This document shows, one piece after another, positions 54,986 to 64,000 of a stretch of 64,000 bases of DNA. Within the stretch, counting starts at the first letter, position 1. The number at the start of each line of letters is the position of its first letter. Below the pieces are notes generated by a model that was given only the letters and a program-made list of their open reading frames with translations, searched no databases and was not told where the DNA came from. This DNA is from Palaemon carinicauda (taxonomy: Eukaryota; Arthropoda; Malacostraca; Decapoda; Palaemonidae), in the NCBI RefSeq assembly GCF_036898095.1, contig NC_090736.1, forward strand, positions 12,891,873 to 12,955,872, given 5' to 3'. The translations under genes and the position numbers were made by a program.

Positions 54986-56170
54986 CCGTCAGACGACTGG
55001 CTTTTAAGAGCTCCCACAAGTCGTCGCTGTCTGGAGATTTTCAAATGGACTATGGATCTGACCAAGGAACTGGGCCTCCTGGTCAATTTTGAGGAGTCTC
55101 AGCTCGTCCCATCCCAGACCATTGTCTCCTTGGGTATGGATCTTCAGAGTCGAGCTTTTCGGACTTTTCCGTCGGCCCCAAGGATCTTCCAAGCCCTAGA
55201 ATGCATCCAGAGCATGCTGAGAAGGAACCGATGCTCAGTCAGGTAGTGGATGAGTCTAACAGGGACACTTTCATCGCTGGCCCTGTTCATCGTGTTAGGG
55301 AGACTCCACCTCCCCCCCCTTCAGTATCATCTAGCTGCTCACTGGATAAAGGACATGACGCTAGAGACGGTCTCAGTTCCTGTTTCCGAAGAGAGGAGGT
55401 CTTCTCTCGCGTGGTGTAAGAACAGCTTTCTTCTCAAGGAAGTCTACCTTTGGCTGTTCAGAAACACGACCGCCGTCTCCTCTCGGATGCATCAGACACG
55501 GGCTGGGGTGCGACTTTGGACGGACAAGAATGCTCGGGAACATGGAATCAGGAGCAAAGGACACTTCACATCAATTGCAAGGAGTTGTTGGCGGTTATTC
55601 TGGCCTTGATAAACTTCAAGTCCCTCCAGCTTAACAAAGTGGTGGAGGTGGACTCTGACAACACCACAGCCCTGGCTTACATCTTCAAGCAGGGAGGGAC
55701 TCTTTCGTGGAAGTTGTTCTAGATCGCAAGGGACCTACTCATCTGGTCTAAAGATCGAAAGCTAACTGGTAACGAGGTTCATTCAGGGCGGTATGAATGT
55801 CATGGCAGATCACCTCAGACGGAAGGGTCAGGTCATCCCCACAGAGTGGACCCTTCTCAAGAATGTTTGCAGCAGACTTTGGGCCCTGTGGGGTCAGCCA
55901 ACCATAGATCTGTTCACTACCTCGATAACCTAGAGACTCCTGTTGTATTGTTCTCCGATTCCAGACCCAGCAGCAGTTCACGTGGATGCTTTTCTGCTGG
56001 ATTGGTTCCATCTCGACCTGTATGCATTCCCGCCGTTCAAGATTGTCAACAGGGTACTTCAGAAGTTCTCCTCTCACAAAGGGACACGGCTGACGTTGGT
56101 TGGCTCCGCTCTGGCCCGCGAGAGAATGGTTCTTAGAGGTACTGCAATGGCTGGTCGACATTCCCAGGAC
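54986..56170 (+). pseudogene. E5 RT (from YLDD onward) / RNase H remnant
   Basis: Gag sequence is joined to DDWLLRAPTSRRCLE, so the RT upstream of and including the Tyr-Leu of YLDD is missing. One TAG at 55244-55246 replaces the Gln of SVRQWMS. A frameshift near 55440 precedes the RNase H, which keeps FSDAS as LSDAS, KELLA, DSDNTT and VMADHLR. Later pieces reach IDLFTTSIT and HLDLYAFPPFKIVNRVLQKF. The protein is dead in several places. Confidence 0.82.
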
Positions 56171-57314
56171 TCTTCCTCTAAGAGTGAACCTTCTAAGTCT
56201 ACCTCACGTAAAGAAGGTACACCCAATCCTCCACGCTCTTCGTCTGACTGCCTTCAGACTTTCGAAAGACTCTCAAGAGCTAGGGGCTTTTCGAAGGAGG
56301 CAGCCAGAGCGATTGCCAAAGCAAGGAGAACATCCACTCTCAGAATCTATCAGTCTATAGGGGAAGTCTTCCGTAGCTGGTACAAGACCAATGCAGTTTC
56401 CTCAACCAGTACCACTGTAACCCAGATTGCTGACTTCCTGTTATATCTAAGGAAAGTAAGATCCCTTTCAGCTCCTACGATCAAGGGTTACAGAAGTATG
56501 TTGGCAGCGGTTTTCCGCCACAGAGGCTTGGATCTTTCCACCAACAAAGATCTACAGGACCTCCCTAGGTCTTTTGAGACCTCAAAGGAACGTCGGTTGT
56601 CCACTCCAGGCTGGAATCTAGACGTGGTCCTAAGGTTCCTTATGTCATCAAGATTTGAACCTCTCCAATCAGCCTCTTTTTAGGACCTCACATTAAAAAC
56701 TCTTTTCCTCGTGTGCTTGACAACAGCTAAAAGAGTAAGTGAGATCCACGCCTTCAGCAGGATCATTGTTTTCACATCTGAAACGGCTACATGTTCCTTG
56801 CAGCTCGGTTTTTGCTAAACGAGCTTACTTCACGTCCTTGGCCTAAGTCGTTCGAGATCCCAAGCCTGTCCAACTTGGTGGGGAATGATCTGAAGAGAGT
56901 ACTTTGCCCAGTTAGAGCTCTTAGGTACTATCTAAAAAGGTCTTAACCTTTACAAGGACAATCAGAAGCCTTATAGTGTGCTATCAAGAAACCTTCTTTT
57001 CCAAGTTCTAAGAACTCAGTTTCTTACTATTCAGGCTTCTGATTAGAGAAACACATTCTCATCTGAAGGAAGAAGACCTTGCTTTGCTGAAGGTAAGGAC
57101 ACATGAAGTGGGAGCTGTGGCTACTTCAGTGGCCTTCAAACAGAGCCATTCTCTGCAGAGTGTTATGGATGCAACCTATTGGAGAAGCAAGTCAGTGTTC
57201 GCATCATTCTATCTCAAAGATGTCCAGTCTCTTTACGAGTACTGCTACACCCTGGGACCATTCGTAGCAACGAATGCAGTAGTAGGCGAGGGCTCAGCCA
57301 CTACATTCCCATAA
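56171..57314 (+). pseudogene. E5 tyrosine recombinase remnant
   Basis: N-terminal part: TPNPPRSSSDCLQTFERLSR, STLRIYQSIGEVFRSWY, IKGYRSMLAAVFRHRG, to a TAG at 56681-56683 (SASF-stop). The central part is frameshifted. The C-terminal part (57084-57314) has THEVGAVATS, where the second catalytic Arg of H-x-x-R has become Gly, then TYWRSKS and FYLKDV, ending VVGEGSATTFP. The recombinase is the most decayed of E1-E5. Confidence 0.85.
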
Positions 57315-57699
57315 TCCCATAACCTTTTAACCTTTCTCTTGAATACTTTTTATGGGTTGTACGGTCGGCTAAGAAGCCTTCCACATCCTTGTTGATTTGG
57401 CGGGTGGTCAATTCTTTCTTGAGAAGCGCCGAGGTTAAAGGTTGTGATGAGGTCCTTTAGTATGGGTTGCAGCCCTGTATACTTTAGCACCTTTGAGTTG
57501 ATTCAGCCTCCCAAGAGGAACGCTGCGCTCAGTAAGGAAGACGATCTTATTAAAGGCAGAGTAACGGTTCAAGTCGACTTCCTTACCAGGTACTTATTAT
57601 TTCATTGTTATTGTGGATAACTGATTATATGAAATACGGGATACTTAGCTATCCTTTAATCTTGTACACTGGTTTTCACCCACCCCCCTGGGTGTGAAT

Positions 57700-58029
57700 C
57701 AGCTACATGATTATCGGGTAAGTTTAATATTGAAAAATGTTATTTTTATTAGTAAAATAAATTTTTGAATATACTTACCCGATAATCATGATTTAATCGA
57801 CCCTCCCTTCCTCCCCATAGAGAACCAGTGGACCGAGGAATAATTGAGGAGGTGTCAACAAGAAGTACTCGAGTACCTGGCCACAGGTGGCGCTGGTAAT
57901 TACACCCCCTTCTAGTATTGTGATAGCTGGCGTATCCCTCCATAGAATTCTGTCGGGCAACGGAGTTGACAGCTACATGATTATCGGGTAAGTATATTCA
58001 AAAATTTATTTTACTAATAAAAATAACAT
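57700..58029 (+). repeat. E5 internal complementary region and 3' inverted terminal repeat
   Basis: 57700-57785 fuses the complement of the left end (AAGTTTAATATTGAAAAA) to that of the right end (TGTTATTTTTATTAGTAAAA). 57835-57990 is the inverted ITR and the right terminus ends at 58029. Confidence 0.87.
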
Positions 58030-58060
58030 ATTATTATTATTATCATTATTATCATTATTA

Positions 58061-58116
<56 letters not shown>

Positions 58117-59180
58117 GTTGTTGTTACTACTAGCTAAGCTAAAACCCTAGTCGGAAAAGCAGGATGCTATAAGCCCAAGGGTTCCAACAGGGTAAAATAG
58201 CCCAGCGAGGAAAGGAAATAAGGAAATAAATAAACTGCAAGAGAAGTAATGAACAAATAATTAAAATATCTGAAGAACAGTAACATTAAAACAGATCTTT
58301 CATATGTAAACTTTACAAAAAGTCTCATGTCAGTCTGTTCAACAAAGGAAATTTGCTGTTGAGAATCACACCTAAAGTTTTTAAAGAGTTAGACAGAGTT
58401 AAAGAAACATTATCAATGCCGAGGTCCAGATGATGAGGAGCCACTGTCCTCAACCTATTTACAATCATATTTAGAGTTTTTTAGGATTCAACTTCATGCC
58501 CCATAATTTGTACAATGCACTTATTTTAGCTAGATCTCTATTAAGGCATTCAGCAACCTCCAACCTTCAGGAGATGGAATTGATACAAAGAGAGTAGCAT
58601 CATCTGCATATGCATCAAGCTTATTTTCTAGCCCAAACCACATGTCATATGTGTATAATATGAAAAGTAATGGGCCAAGAAGACTACCGTGAGGAGCACC
58701 AGATGTCACATTCCTGTACATATACTCACTATGGTGCCAATTAACAACTCTGTAATCTATTACTTAAAGATTTAATAGTGATGCTAAGAAAAGACTCACC
58801 CACTCCCAATTGTTTGCGTTTGAAAATAAGGGCCTCATGATTAACAGGGTCAAAGGCAGCACTAAATCAAGGTCAATTATACAAACTTCCTAACCACGAT
58901 CAAGGGATTTCTGTAAAGCATTGGAGATTGTAAGAAGGGCATCACATGCTCCAAGGCCTTTACGAAAACCAAATTGCACATTAGAGAACAGATGATTACC
59001 TTCAGCAAACCCATTTAGACATTTTGCAAAAGACATTAAAAAAACCTAAGATAATATGTGGGGTTATGGAAATTGGGTGGTAATGTTTAGGACTTGAGCT
59101 ACCACAAACGCATTTACATCTGGAGTAACATTACCGATTCTCCAACAAGTGCTAAAAGCTCCTCTTCTTGCTAACTTGCA
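58030..59180 (-). mobile_element. LINE copy with internal deletion
   Basis: A long ATT/ATC microsatellite (58030-58115) and the shared tail start this second copy of the 47769 LINE. Relative to that copy about 500 bp are missing near 58345 (from GTCAACAAA to the segment GAAATTTGCTGTTGAGAATC). RT pieces in the minus strand include FSAAFDPVNHEAL, GPLLFILYTYDMWFGLENKL and CICR-CYS remnants of YADDATL. There are many stops. It ends at LAxxKRSF near 59180. Confidence 0.85.
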
Positions 59181-59359
59181 CAAATTACAGATAACTTTGG
59201 AACTAAGAAATCTGCAGTCCTTTTTAAAAAACAAAGAAAAATACCATTTTGGTCTACACCTCCATAGGCATCAAAGTTCTTTACTCATACTTCCCCTCAT
59301 CACCATACGTACAAAGCTGAGTTCTTTACTCATATTTCCCCTCATCACCTACCCCTAGA

Positions 59360-59560
59360 AAGTCCCAGCCAGAATCAGAATGAGTGCTCTGTAAGCAAGC
59401 AGCAGGACTGGGCTTGCCCCCTCCCAGCCAGTATATTGTCAACCGGTTTACACCTCGTTATAAAAGTCTAATAGCCATATACTCCAGCTTCGTTGATAAA
59501 ATATTCCATGTAAAGGACTCAGGTTTATACAGTTAAGAAAAATACAAATTATCTCTGAAT
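59360..59560 (+). repeat. Terminal fragment of an EC-like DIRS family
   Basis: GTTTACACCTCGTTATAAAA and AAAGGACTCAGGTTTATACA then AAAAATACAAATT resemble the EC termini at 15235-15300 and 9385-9421. It may be the 3' end of the same old element whose RT lies at 50771-51374, since both are plus-oriented; this link is inference. Confidence 0.5.
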
Positions 59561-59624
59561 TTGTCATATTTAAGGATTTAAATTACTGTATTTCATGTTC
59601 TCTGATATTTTATATTCTTCACAG

Positions 59625-59838
59625 CCAGATCCCCTTGTTGAGAATCCAGTCTTCCGTCTGAAAGACACAGTTCAACTTGAGCCAGATGTAGGAGCTGTAA
59701 TTGTTGGCTTTGATGGTCATTTCAGCTTCCCCAAAATCATGAAAGCTGCTTCTTATCTAGAAAACAAGGATTGTCTTTTCATTGCTACCAATACTGATGA
59801 GAGATTTCCTTTGGGGAAGGGTGGCTTGGTCTTCCCTG
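59625..59838 (+). CDS. HAD phosphatase (PGP/PDXP family), exon 4
   Basis: 214 nt between ATTCTTCACAG and the donor GTCAGT, ending in phase 1. It reads PDPLVENPVFRLKDTVQLEP, DVGAVIVGFDGHFSFPKIMK, AASYLENKDCLFIATNTDER, FPLGKGGLVFP (residues 129-199). VGFDxHFSxxKxxxAxxYL and TNxDxRxP are cap-domain hallmarks of PGP/PDXP, where this loop shapes the substrate site. The next exon should supply the GxG and HAD motif III/IV (Lys and GDxxxTD) parts and lies beyond the window. Confidence 0.95.
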
Positions 59839-60722
59839 GTCAGTGTGATTTTTGTTTGTATATTTGTTTATAGATAAGCATTTGGTTTTTACGTGTATAC
59901 AAACTTTTTATCCTTTAAAATAAGGAATATGTTTTCAGCAGGGCTGGAATGGCTATTGAATTGTTTAACGAGGTAGTTAATGACAGGTCGTAAGAATAGA
60001 CGAGAAGCCCCACATGTCATAAGCCAGTCACTTTTGTTATCGGATGCAATGACAATGGACACACTTTTGCACCCTTATCAAACTTTTTCATCTTTCTTTT
60101 AGGAAGTAAATGGTGACTTTTGTTTGTGACTATGGATGTAAAGCAAGAAATTCCTACTTGCTGGGTAAAAGGGTGAATGTTGAAACTGGTTTGACTAAAC
60201 AAGCTGTATATCCACACACTCTCTGGGCTTTTTGTAGGGCCTGGTTTGACTAAACAAGCTGTATATCCACACTCTCTCTGGGCTTTTTGTAGGGCCATGA
60301 TTGTAGATCATAGTCTCCTTTGCAGTGACAGGTATAAGCCTTGAAGGGAAGGATCAGAGCTAAGCATTTTCTATATTCAGAGTAACAGGTCAGGCCTACA
60401 CTACCCAGTTTTAGCCCTAACCTAAATGCTCAAATAGTAAAGGCTAGTGTGTGTTGGCTTTAGCATCAGCTAACTGTATAAGTGTTACTGATCAAGGTGG
60501 GCTTTTGGGAACACAATACAGTATGATCCTGTCACTAAACTGTCCTTTGGATACAAAATATTTCTAAGACTAAGGGTCTGCCTCAATTTTTGGGCATCCC
60601 TTCACTAAAACTGGATGAAGACAGTTTTGTAATGGTTTTTTTTTTTTTTTTTTTTTTTTGCTCAGTAAGAGCCATTCAGTTGTATTTGGACAAACCAAGG
60701 TAATAGAGGTGATGTCCCTAAT
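59839..60722 (+). other. Start of intron 4 with a short tandem duplication
   Basis: Begins GTCAGTGTG. A unit of about 54 bp is repeated in tandem at 60188-60296 (TGGTTTGACTAAACAAGCTG twice). A T-run of about 28 lies at 60632-60659. Otherwise nothing is recognised. Confidence 0.6.
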
Positions 60723-60726
60723 TTAA

Positions 60727-63700
60727 CCCTGGATAGGTACGATGGGTCGTTCACGACCCCGAGCGTCAAAAAAAAACAGGTTTTTCTCACGTGACTCACC
60801 CCCGTGACTGAATTTGTGGGTGATCGACCTGCAGGAGGTGTCTCCCCTACACGCTCTAGTAGTGTCCAGATGTGCATTGCTGTAGCTGTACTCCTTCCCC
60901 GATTTCTGAGACGCGTCGGGGTCGAGCGCGACCGAGTTTACCCTTCTAAGGTAGTTTGCATAATTATCAAAGTTATTACGTATTATGAAATTGTCGTAGA
61001 ATGGTGCAATTTGTATAGGTTATCAGTTGTGGAAAGTCTTGGTGGATTGTTTGGCTACCATGTGCATGATTTTTTTTTTAGTTAAAATGTCGTTCATCAC
61101 CACGAGGACCATTTTACCGCGAGTGCCCCTTTTTCATTTTTTTTCATTTTTTTGCCAAGTCATTTTTCCGTAAGATATTGCCAAATAGTGTCGTAAAACT
61201 TTTGCTTGTTTAGTGTTGGAAAGTGTGTCTAGATGATCTGGCTACCCATGCATGACTTTGTTTTTGTCAGATACGACGTAGTTATTGGTATATTGGGTAT
61301 TTAACTGCGGTTACCAATTTCTGTTTTTTTTCAATATTTGTAAAAATTACTACGTAGTAAGGAATTGCCGTATATTATTCATTTTTTTTTCATGTTTGTG
61401 TTAGAAAGTGTGCCTTGATGGTTGGGCTAACACGTGCATGTCTTTTTTTTTATCTGAGATGCCGTATATTAGAATGTCGGGCATTTTACCGCGAGTACCC
61501 CTTTTTCATTTTTTTTCATTTTTTTGCAAAGTCATTTTTCCGTAAGATATTGCAAAATAGTGTCGTAAAACTTTTGCTTTTTTAGTGTTGGAAAGTGTGT
61601 CTAGATGATCTGGCTACCCATGCGTGATTTTGTTTTTGTCAGATACGACGTAGTTATTGGTATATTGGGTATTTAACTGCGGTTGCCAATTTCTGTTTTT
61701 TTTCAATATTTGTAAAAATTTACTACGTAGTAAGGAATTGCCGTATATTATTGATTTTTTTTTCATGTTTATGTGTTAGAAAGTGTGCCTTGATGGTTGG
61801 GCTAACACGTGCATGTCTTTTTTTTTATCTGAGATGCCGTATATTAGAATGTTGGGCATTTTTCCGCGAGTGCCCCTTTTTATTTGTTTTGCATTTTTTT
61901 GCTTAGTCATGTTACCGTAAGGAATTGGCAAGTAGTGTCGCAAAACTTATATTTTTATAGTGTTGGAAAGTGTTTCTAGATGATCTGGCTACCCATGCCT
62001 ATTTTTTTTTTAGCCAGATATGGCGTATATATAAGTATGTGTTCGATTTTCCTGTGATTGCCATTTTTTCGTTTTTTACCATTTCTTTCAAAATTACTAC
62101 GTACTAAGGAACTATCACAGAGTAATGATTCATTTATATGTTTATTTGTCGGGAAATGTGCCTTGATGGTTTGCCTAGCACGTGGCTGAAATTTTTTTTT
62201 TCTGAAATGCCGTATATTAGAATGGCCATTTTTCCACGAGTGCCCCTTTTTATTTGTTTTGCATTTTTTTGCTTAGTCATGTTACCGTAAGGAATTGGCA
62301 AGTAGTGTCGCAAAACTTATAATTTTATAGTGTTGGAAAGTGTTTCTAGATGATCTGGCTACCCATGCGTATCTTTTTTTTTTTTAGCCAGATATGGCGT
62401 ATATATAGGTATGTGTTCGATTTTCCTGTGATTGCCATTTTTTCGTTTTTTCCCATTTCTTTCAAAATTACTACGTACTAAGGAACTATCACAGAGTAAT
62501 GATTCATTTAGATGTTTATTTGTCGGAAAATGTGCCTTGATGGTTTGCCTAGCACGTGGCTGAATTTTTTTTTTCTGAAATGCCGTATATTAGAATGTTA
62601 GCCATTTTTCCGCGAGTGCCCCTTTTTATTTGTTTTGCATTTTTTCGCTTAGTCATGTTACCGTAAGGAATTGGCAAGTAGTGTCGCAAAACTTATATTT
62701 TTATAGCGTTGGAAAGTGTTTCTAGATGATCTGGCTACCCATGCCTATCTTTTTTTTTAGCCAGATATGGCGTATATATAAGTATGTGTTCAATTTTCCG
62801 GTGATTGCCATTTTTTTGTTTTTTCCCAATTCTTTCAAAATTACTACGTACTAAGGAACTATCACAGAGTAATGATTCCTCTAGATGTTTATTTGTCGGA
62901 AAATTTTGTTTACTTTTTTTTTGATTGAATATCATAAAATTTTTTTAGCTAAAATATTATATTGTTTTACATTTTTTTTTTTTCGATTTTATTTCCCTTC
63001 AAAAAATTTTTTTTGGGTCAGAATTTCAATTTTATAGTCGTAAAATAATCGACAATTATCCAGCAACCCACCATACAATTTTTATGCATATCCAATAATA
63101 ATTAGATTAGTAAATAACACCTTGAAATTGACATACCCTTCCTACATTTCAAGTGGCAGATTAGGGAGTCTGAGTCAGTGTAGTTGGCGGCCATTTTGTG
63201 GACATATCCGAAGAGTAAGCTGCCATATCTATATATATTCTTGTTCCCTATAGAATTTGTGATATTTTGGTATATTTTTACCTGCATAAATATCATATAT
63301 ATTAAATATATGTATTTTTTTACGAAATTTCTAAGTACTCAAAAAATTACCTTTAGATATGGCCCCTGATATAAATGTAATTTACAAAATAATGAAGATT
63401 TTTTTACATATTTCTATTTTAGGATAACATATGTTTATTCCCTAAAAAAATTAGCCACTTCCTATTTCATTTGGGTACCCAAAAAAATTCATGAAATTTG
63501 GACAAATTTTTTTGGCCAAAAAAAGTTACTCTTTTTTTTTCATTTCAGATCTTCACCTCCATGGGTCTGACTTCATCCAAAATACATCAAGATGTGTCCT
63601 AAACATTCAAGAATCAATTCCTAAAAGGATTTGTGTATATATGTATAAACTTTTTTTATGAATTTTTATGTCAGGTCTTTTTTTTTTCTACTTAATTTTT

Positions 63701-63906
63701 TAAAATATTTATAATAAATAGTTTTTCTGCAGATGAGTAGTATTTATTTTTACAGTTGTTTTAAGCATTCATTGAAGTTTTTTTTGGCAAAAGAAAAAAG
63801 GAGGTTACTGCAAAAACTGATTTTTCAAGAATTTTTTTTGGCGTCGGGGTCGTTCGCGTCCGAGTATACCCTTAAAGGGGTGTCCGAGGAGCGTACCTAT
63901 CCAGGG
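60727..63906. mobile_element. piggyBac-like non-autonomous element carrying a satellite array
   Basis: The ends are perfect inverted repeats: CCCTGGATAGGTACG at the left, CGTACCTATCCAGGG at the right, flanked on both sides by TTAA (60723-60726 and 63907-63910). TTAA duplication with CCC...GGG ends is the piggyBac signature. Subterminal parts are also inverted (GGTCGTTCACGACCCCGAGC against GGCGTCGGGGTCGTTCGCGT). There is no transposase frame. The middle holds a tandem array (60960-62930), and the right 1 kb is A/T-rich with no recognised features. Confidence 0.8.
60960..62930. repeat. Dimeric ~370-bp tandem satellite array inside the piggyBac-like element
   Basis: Landmark CGCGAGTGCCCC (or variants) recurs with GAG at 61121, 61493, 61868, 62238 and 62613, a period of 370-375 bp. 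Each unit consists of two related half-units of about 185 bp. Half A has TTTTCCGTAAGATATTG or GTTACCGTAAGGAATTG, then GTGTCTAGATGATCTGGCTA. Half B has TACTACGTAGTAAGGAATTG, then GTGCCTTGATGGTTGGGCTA. Five full dimers plus partial ends are present. Copies 3-5 are closer to each other than to copies 1-2. Confidence 0.92.
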
Positions 63907-64000
63907 TTAATATGTAGACTGAGGGTCTGCAATTGTCCACTAACCAAATATGCTTCGACATTCCTTGTTAAATAAGATTACAGAAGCACACAAGGAATTA

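Larger units (their letters stand above)
51375..58029 (+). mobile_element. DIRS-like retrotransposon E5 (long-leader class, defective)
   Basis: A plus-strand element of 6.7 kb. The left terminus TTTTTCAATATTAAACTTAC and right terminus ACTAATAAAAATAACA recur fused in the internal complementary region (57700-57785). The ITR around GTCAACTCCGTTGCCCGACA matches inverted at 57835-57990. The termini and RT resemble E3, but the leader resembles E1/E4 and part of Gag matches E4. It is sense-oriented in intron 3. Coding regions are interrupted and the RT N-terminal half is deleted. Confidence 0.9.

Noticed and set aside
60804..61085. A 93-codon frame as a piggyBac transposase piece
   Set aside because: It shows no DDE transposase motifs and runs from subterminal sequence into the satellite array.

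Overview
The window is animal nuclear DNA, most likely from a decapod crustacean (shrimp, prawn or crayfish type). It has spliced genes with long introns, and most of the sequence is transposable elements. DIRS-type tyrosine-recombinase retrotransposons dominate; they are known to be common in Decapoda. A (TTA)n-tailed interspersed repeat of a kind I associate with decapod DNA recurs six times. The species assignment is inference; no marker gene is present.

Two host genes lie head to head. On the minus strand, two exons (9129-9004 and 8486-8409) encode the N-terminus and catalytic loop of a TRUB1-type tRNA pseudouridine synthase; the rest is not found in the window. On the plus strand, four exons (33462-33546, 35132-35292, 46977-47114, 59625-59838) encode the first 199 residues of a HAD phosphatase of the PGP/PDXP (phosphoglycolate / pyridoxal-phosphate phosphatase) family. 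Its 3' end is beyond the window. Nearly everything else is intronic or intergenic repeat.

Layout. 1-1947: nothing recognised. 1948-8374: DIRS element E1 (minus) in the TRUB1 intron, 34 bp from the exon donor. About 9178-15360: an old, decayed DIRS-like element (EC, minus). 15472-16140: repeat. 16670-29739: DIRS element E2 (minus), split by a younger DIRS element E3 (17113-23700, minus). 29740-33461: repeats and the upstream region of the phosphatase gene, with a duplicated segment. Intron 1 (33547-35131): nothing recognised. Intron 2 (35293-46976): a pogo/mariner-type TIR element with an (AT)n tract, two LINE remnants, a tRNA-derived SINE inside a foldback unit, and DIRS element E4 (plus). 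Intron 3 (47115-59624): LINE remnants, an old DIRS RT fragment, DIRS element E5 (plus), and a second LINE copy. Intron 4 (59839 to end): a 3.18-kb piggyBac-like non-autonomous element (60727-63906) whose core is an array of about 370-bp dimeric satellite repeats.

E3 is the best-preserved DIRS copy. It has a Gag-like ORF with a Cys-rich N-terminus, an RT/RNase H ORF offset by +1, and a tyrosine recombinase (YR) in the same frame as Gag. In both E2 and E3 a single UGA-C stop separates Gag from a frame that stays open through the RT region into the YR. All five DIRS copies carry inverted terminal repeats and an internal complementary region joining both element ends, as expected for replication through a circle. 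E1, E4 and E5 form a second structural class. They have a long non-coding leader in place of the Gag N-terminus and each has a different deletion between Gag and RT, so they look non-autonomous.
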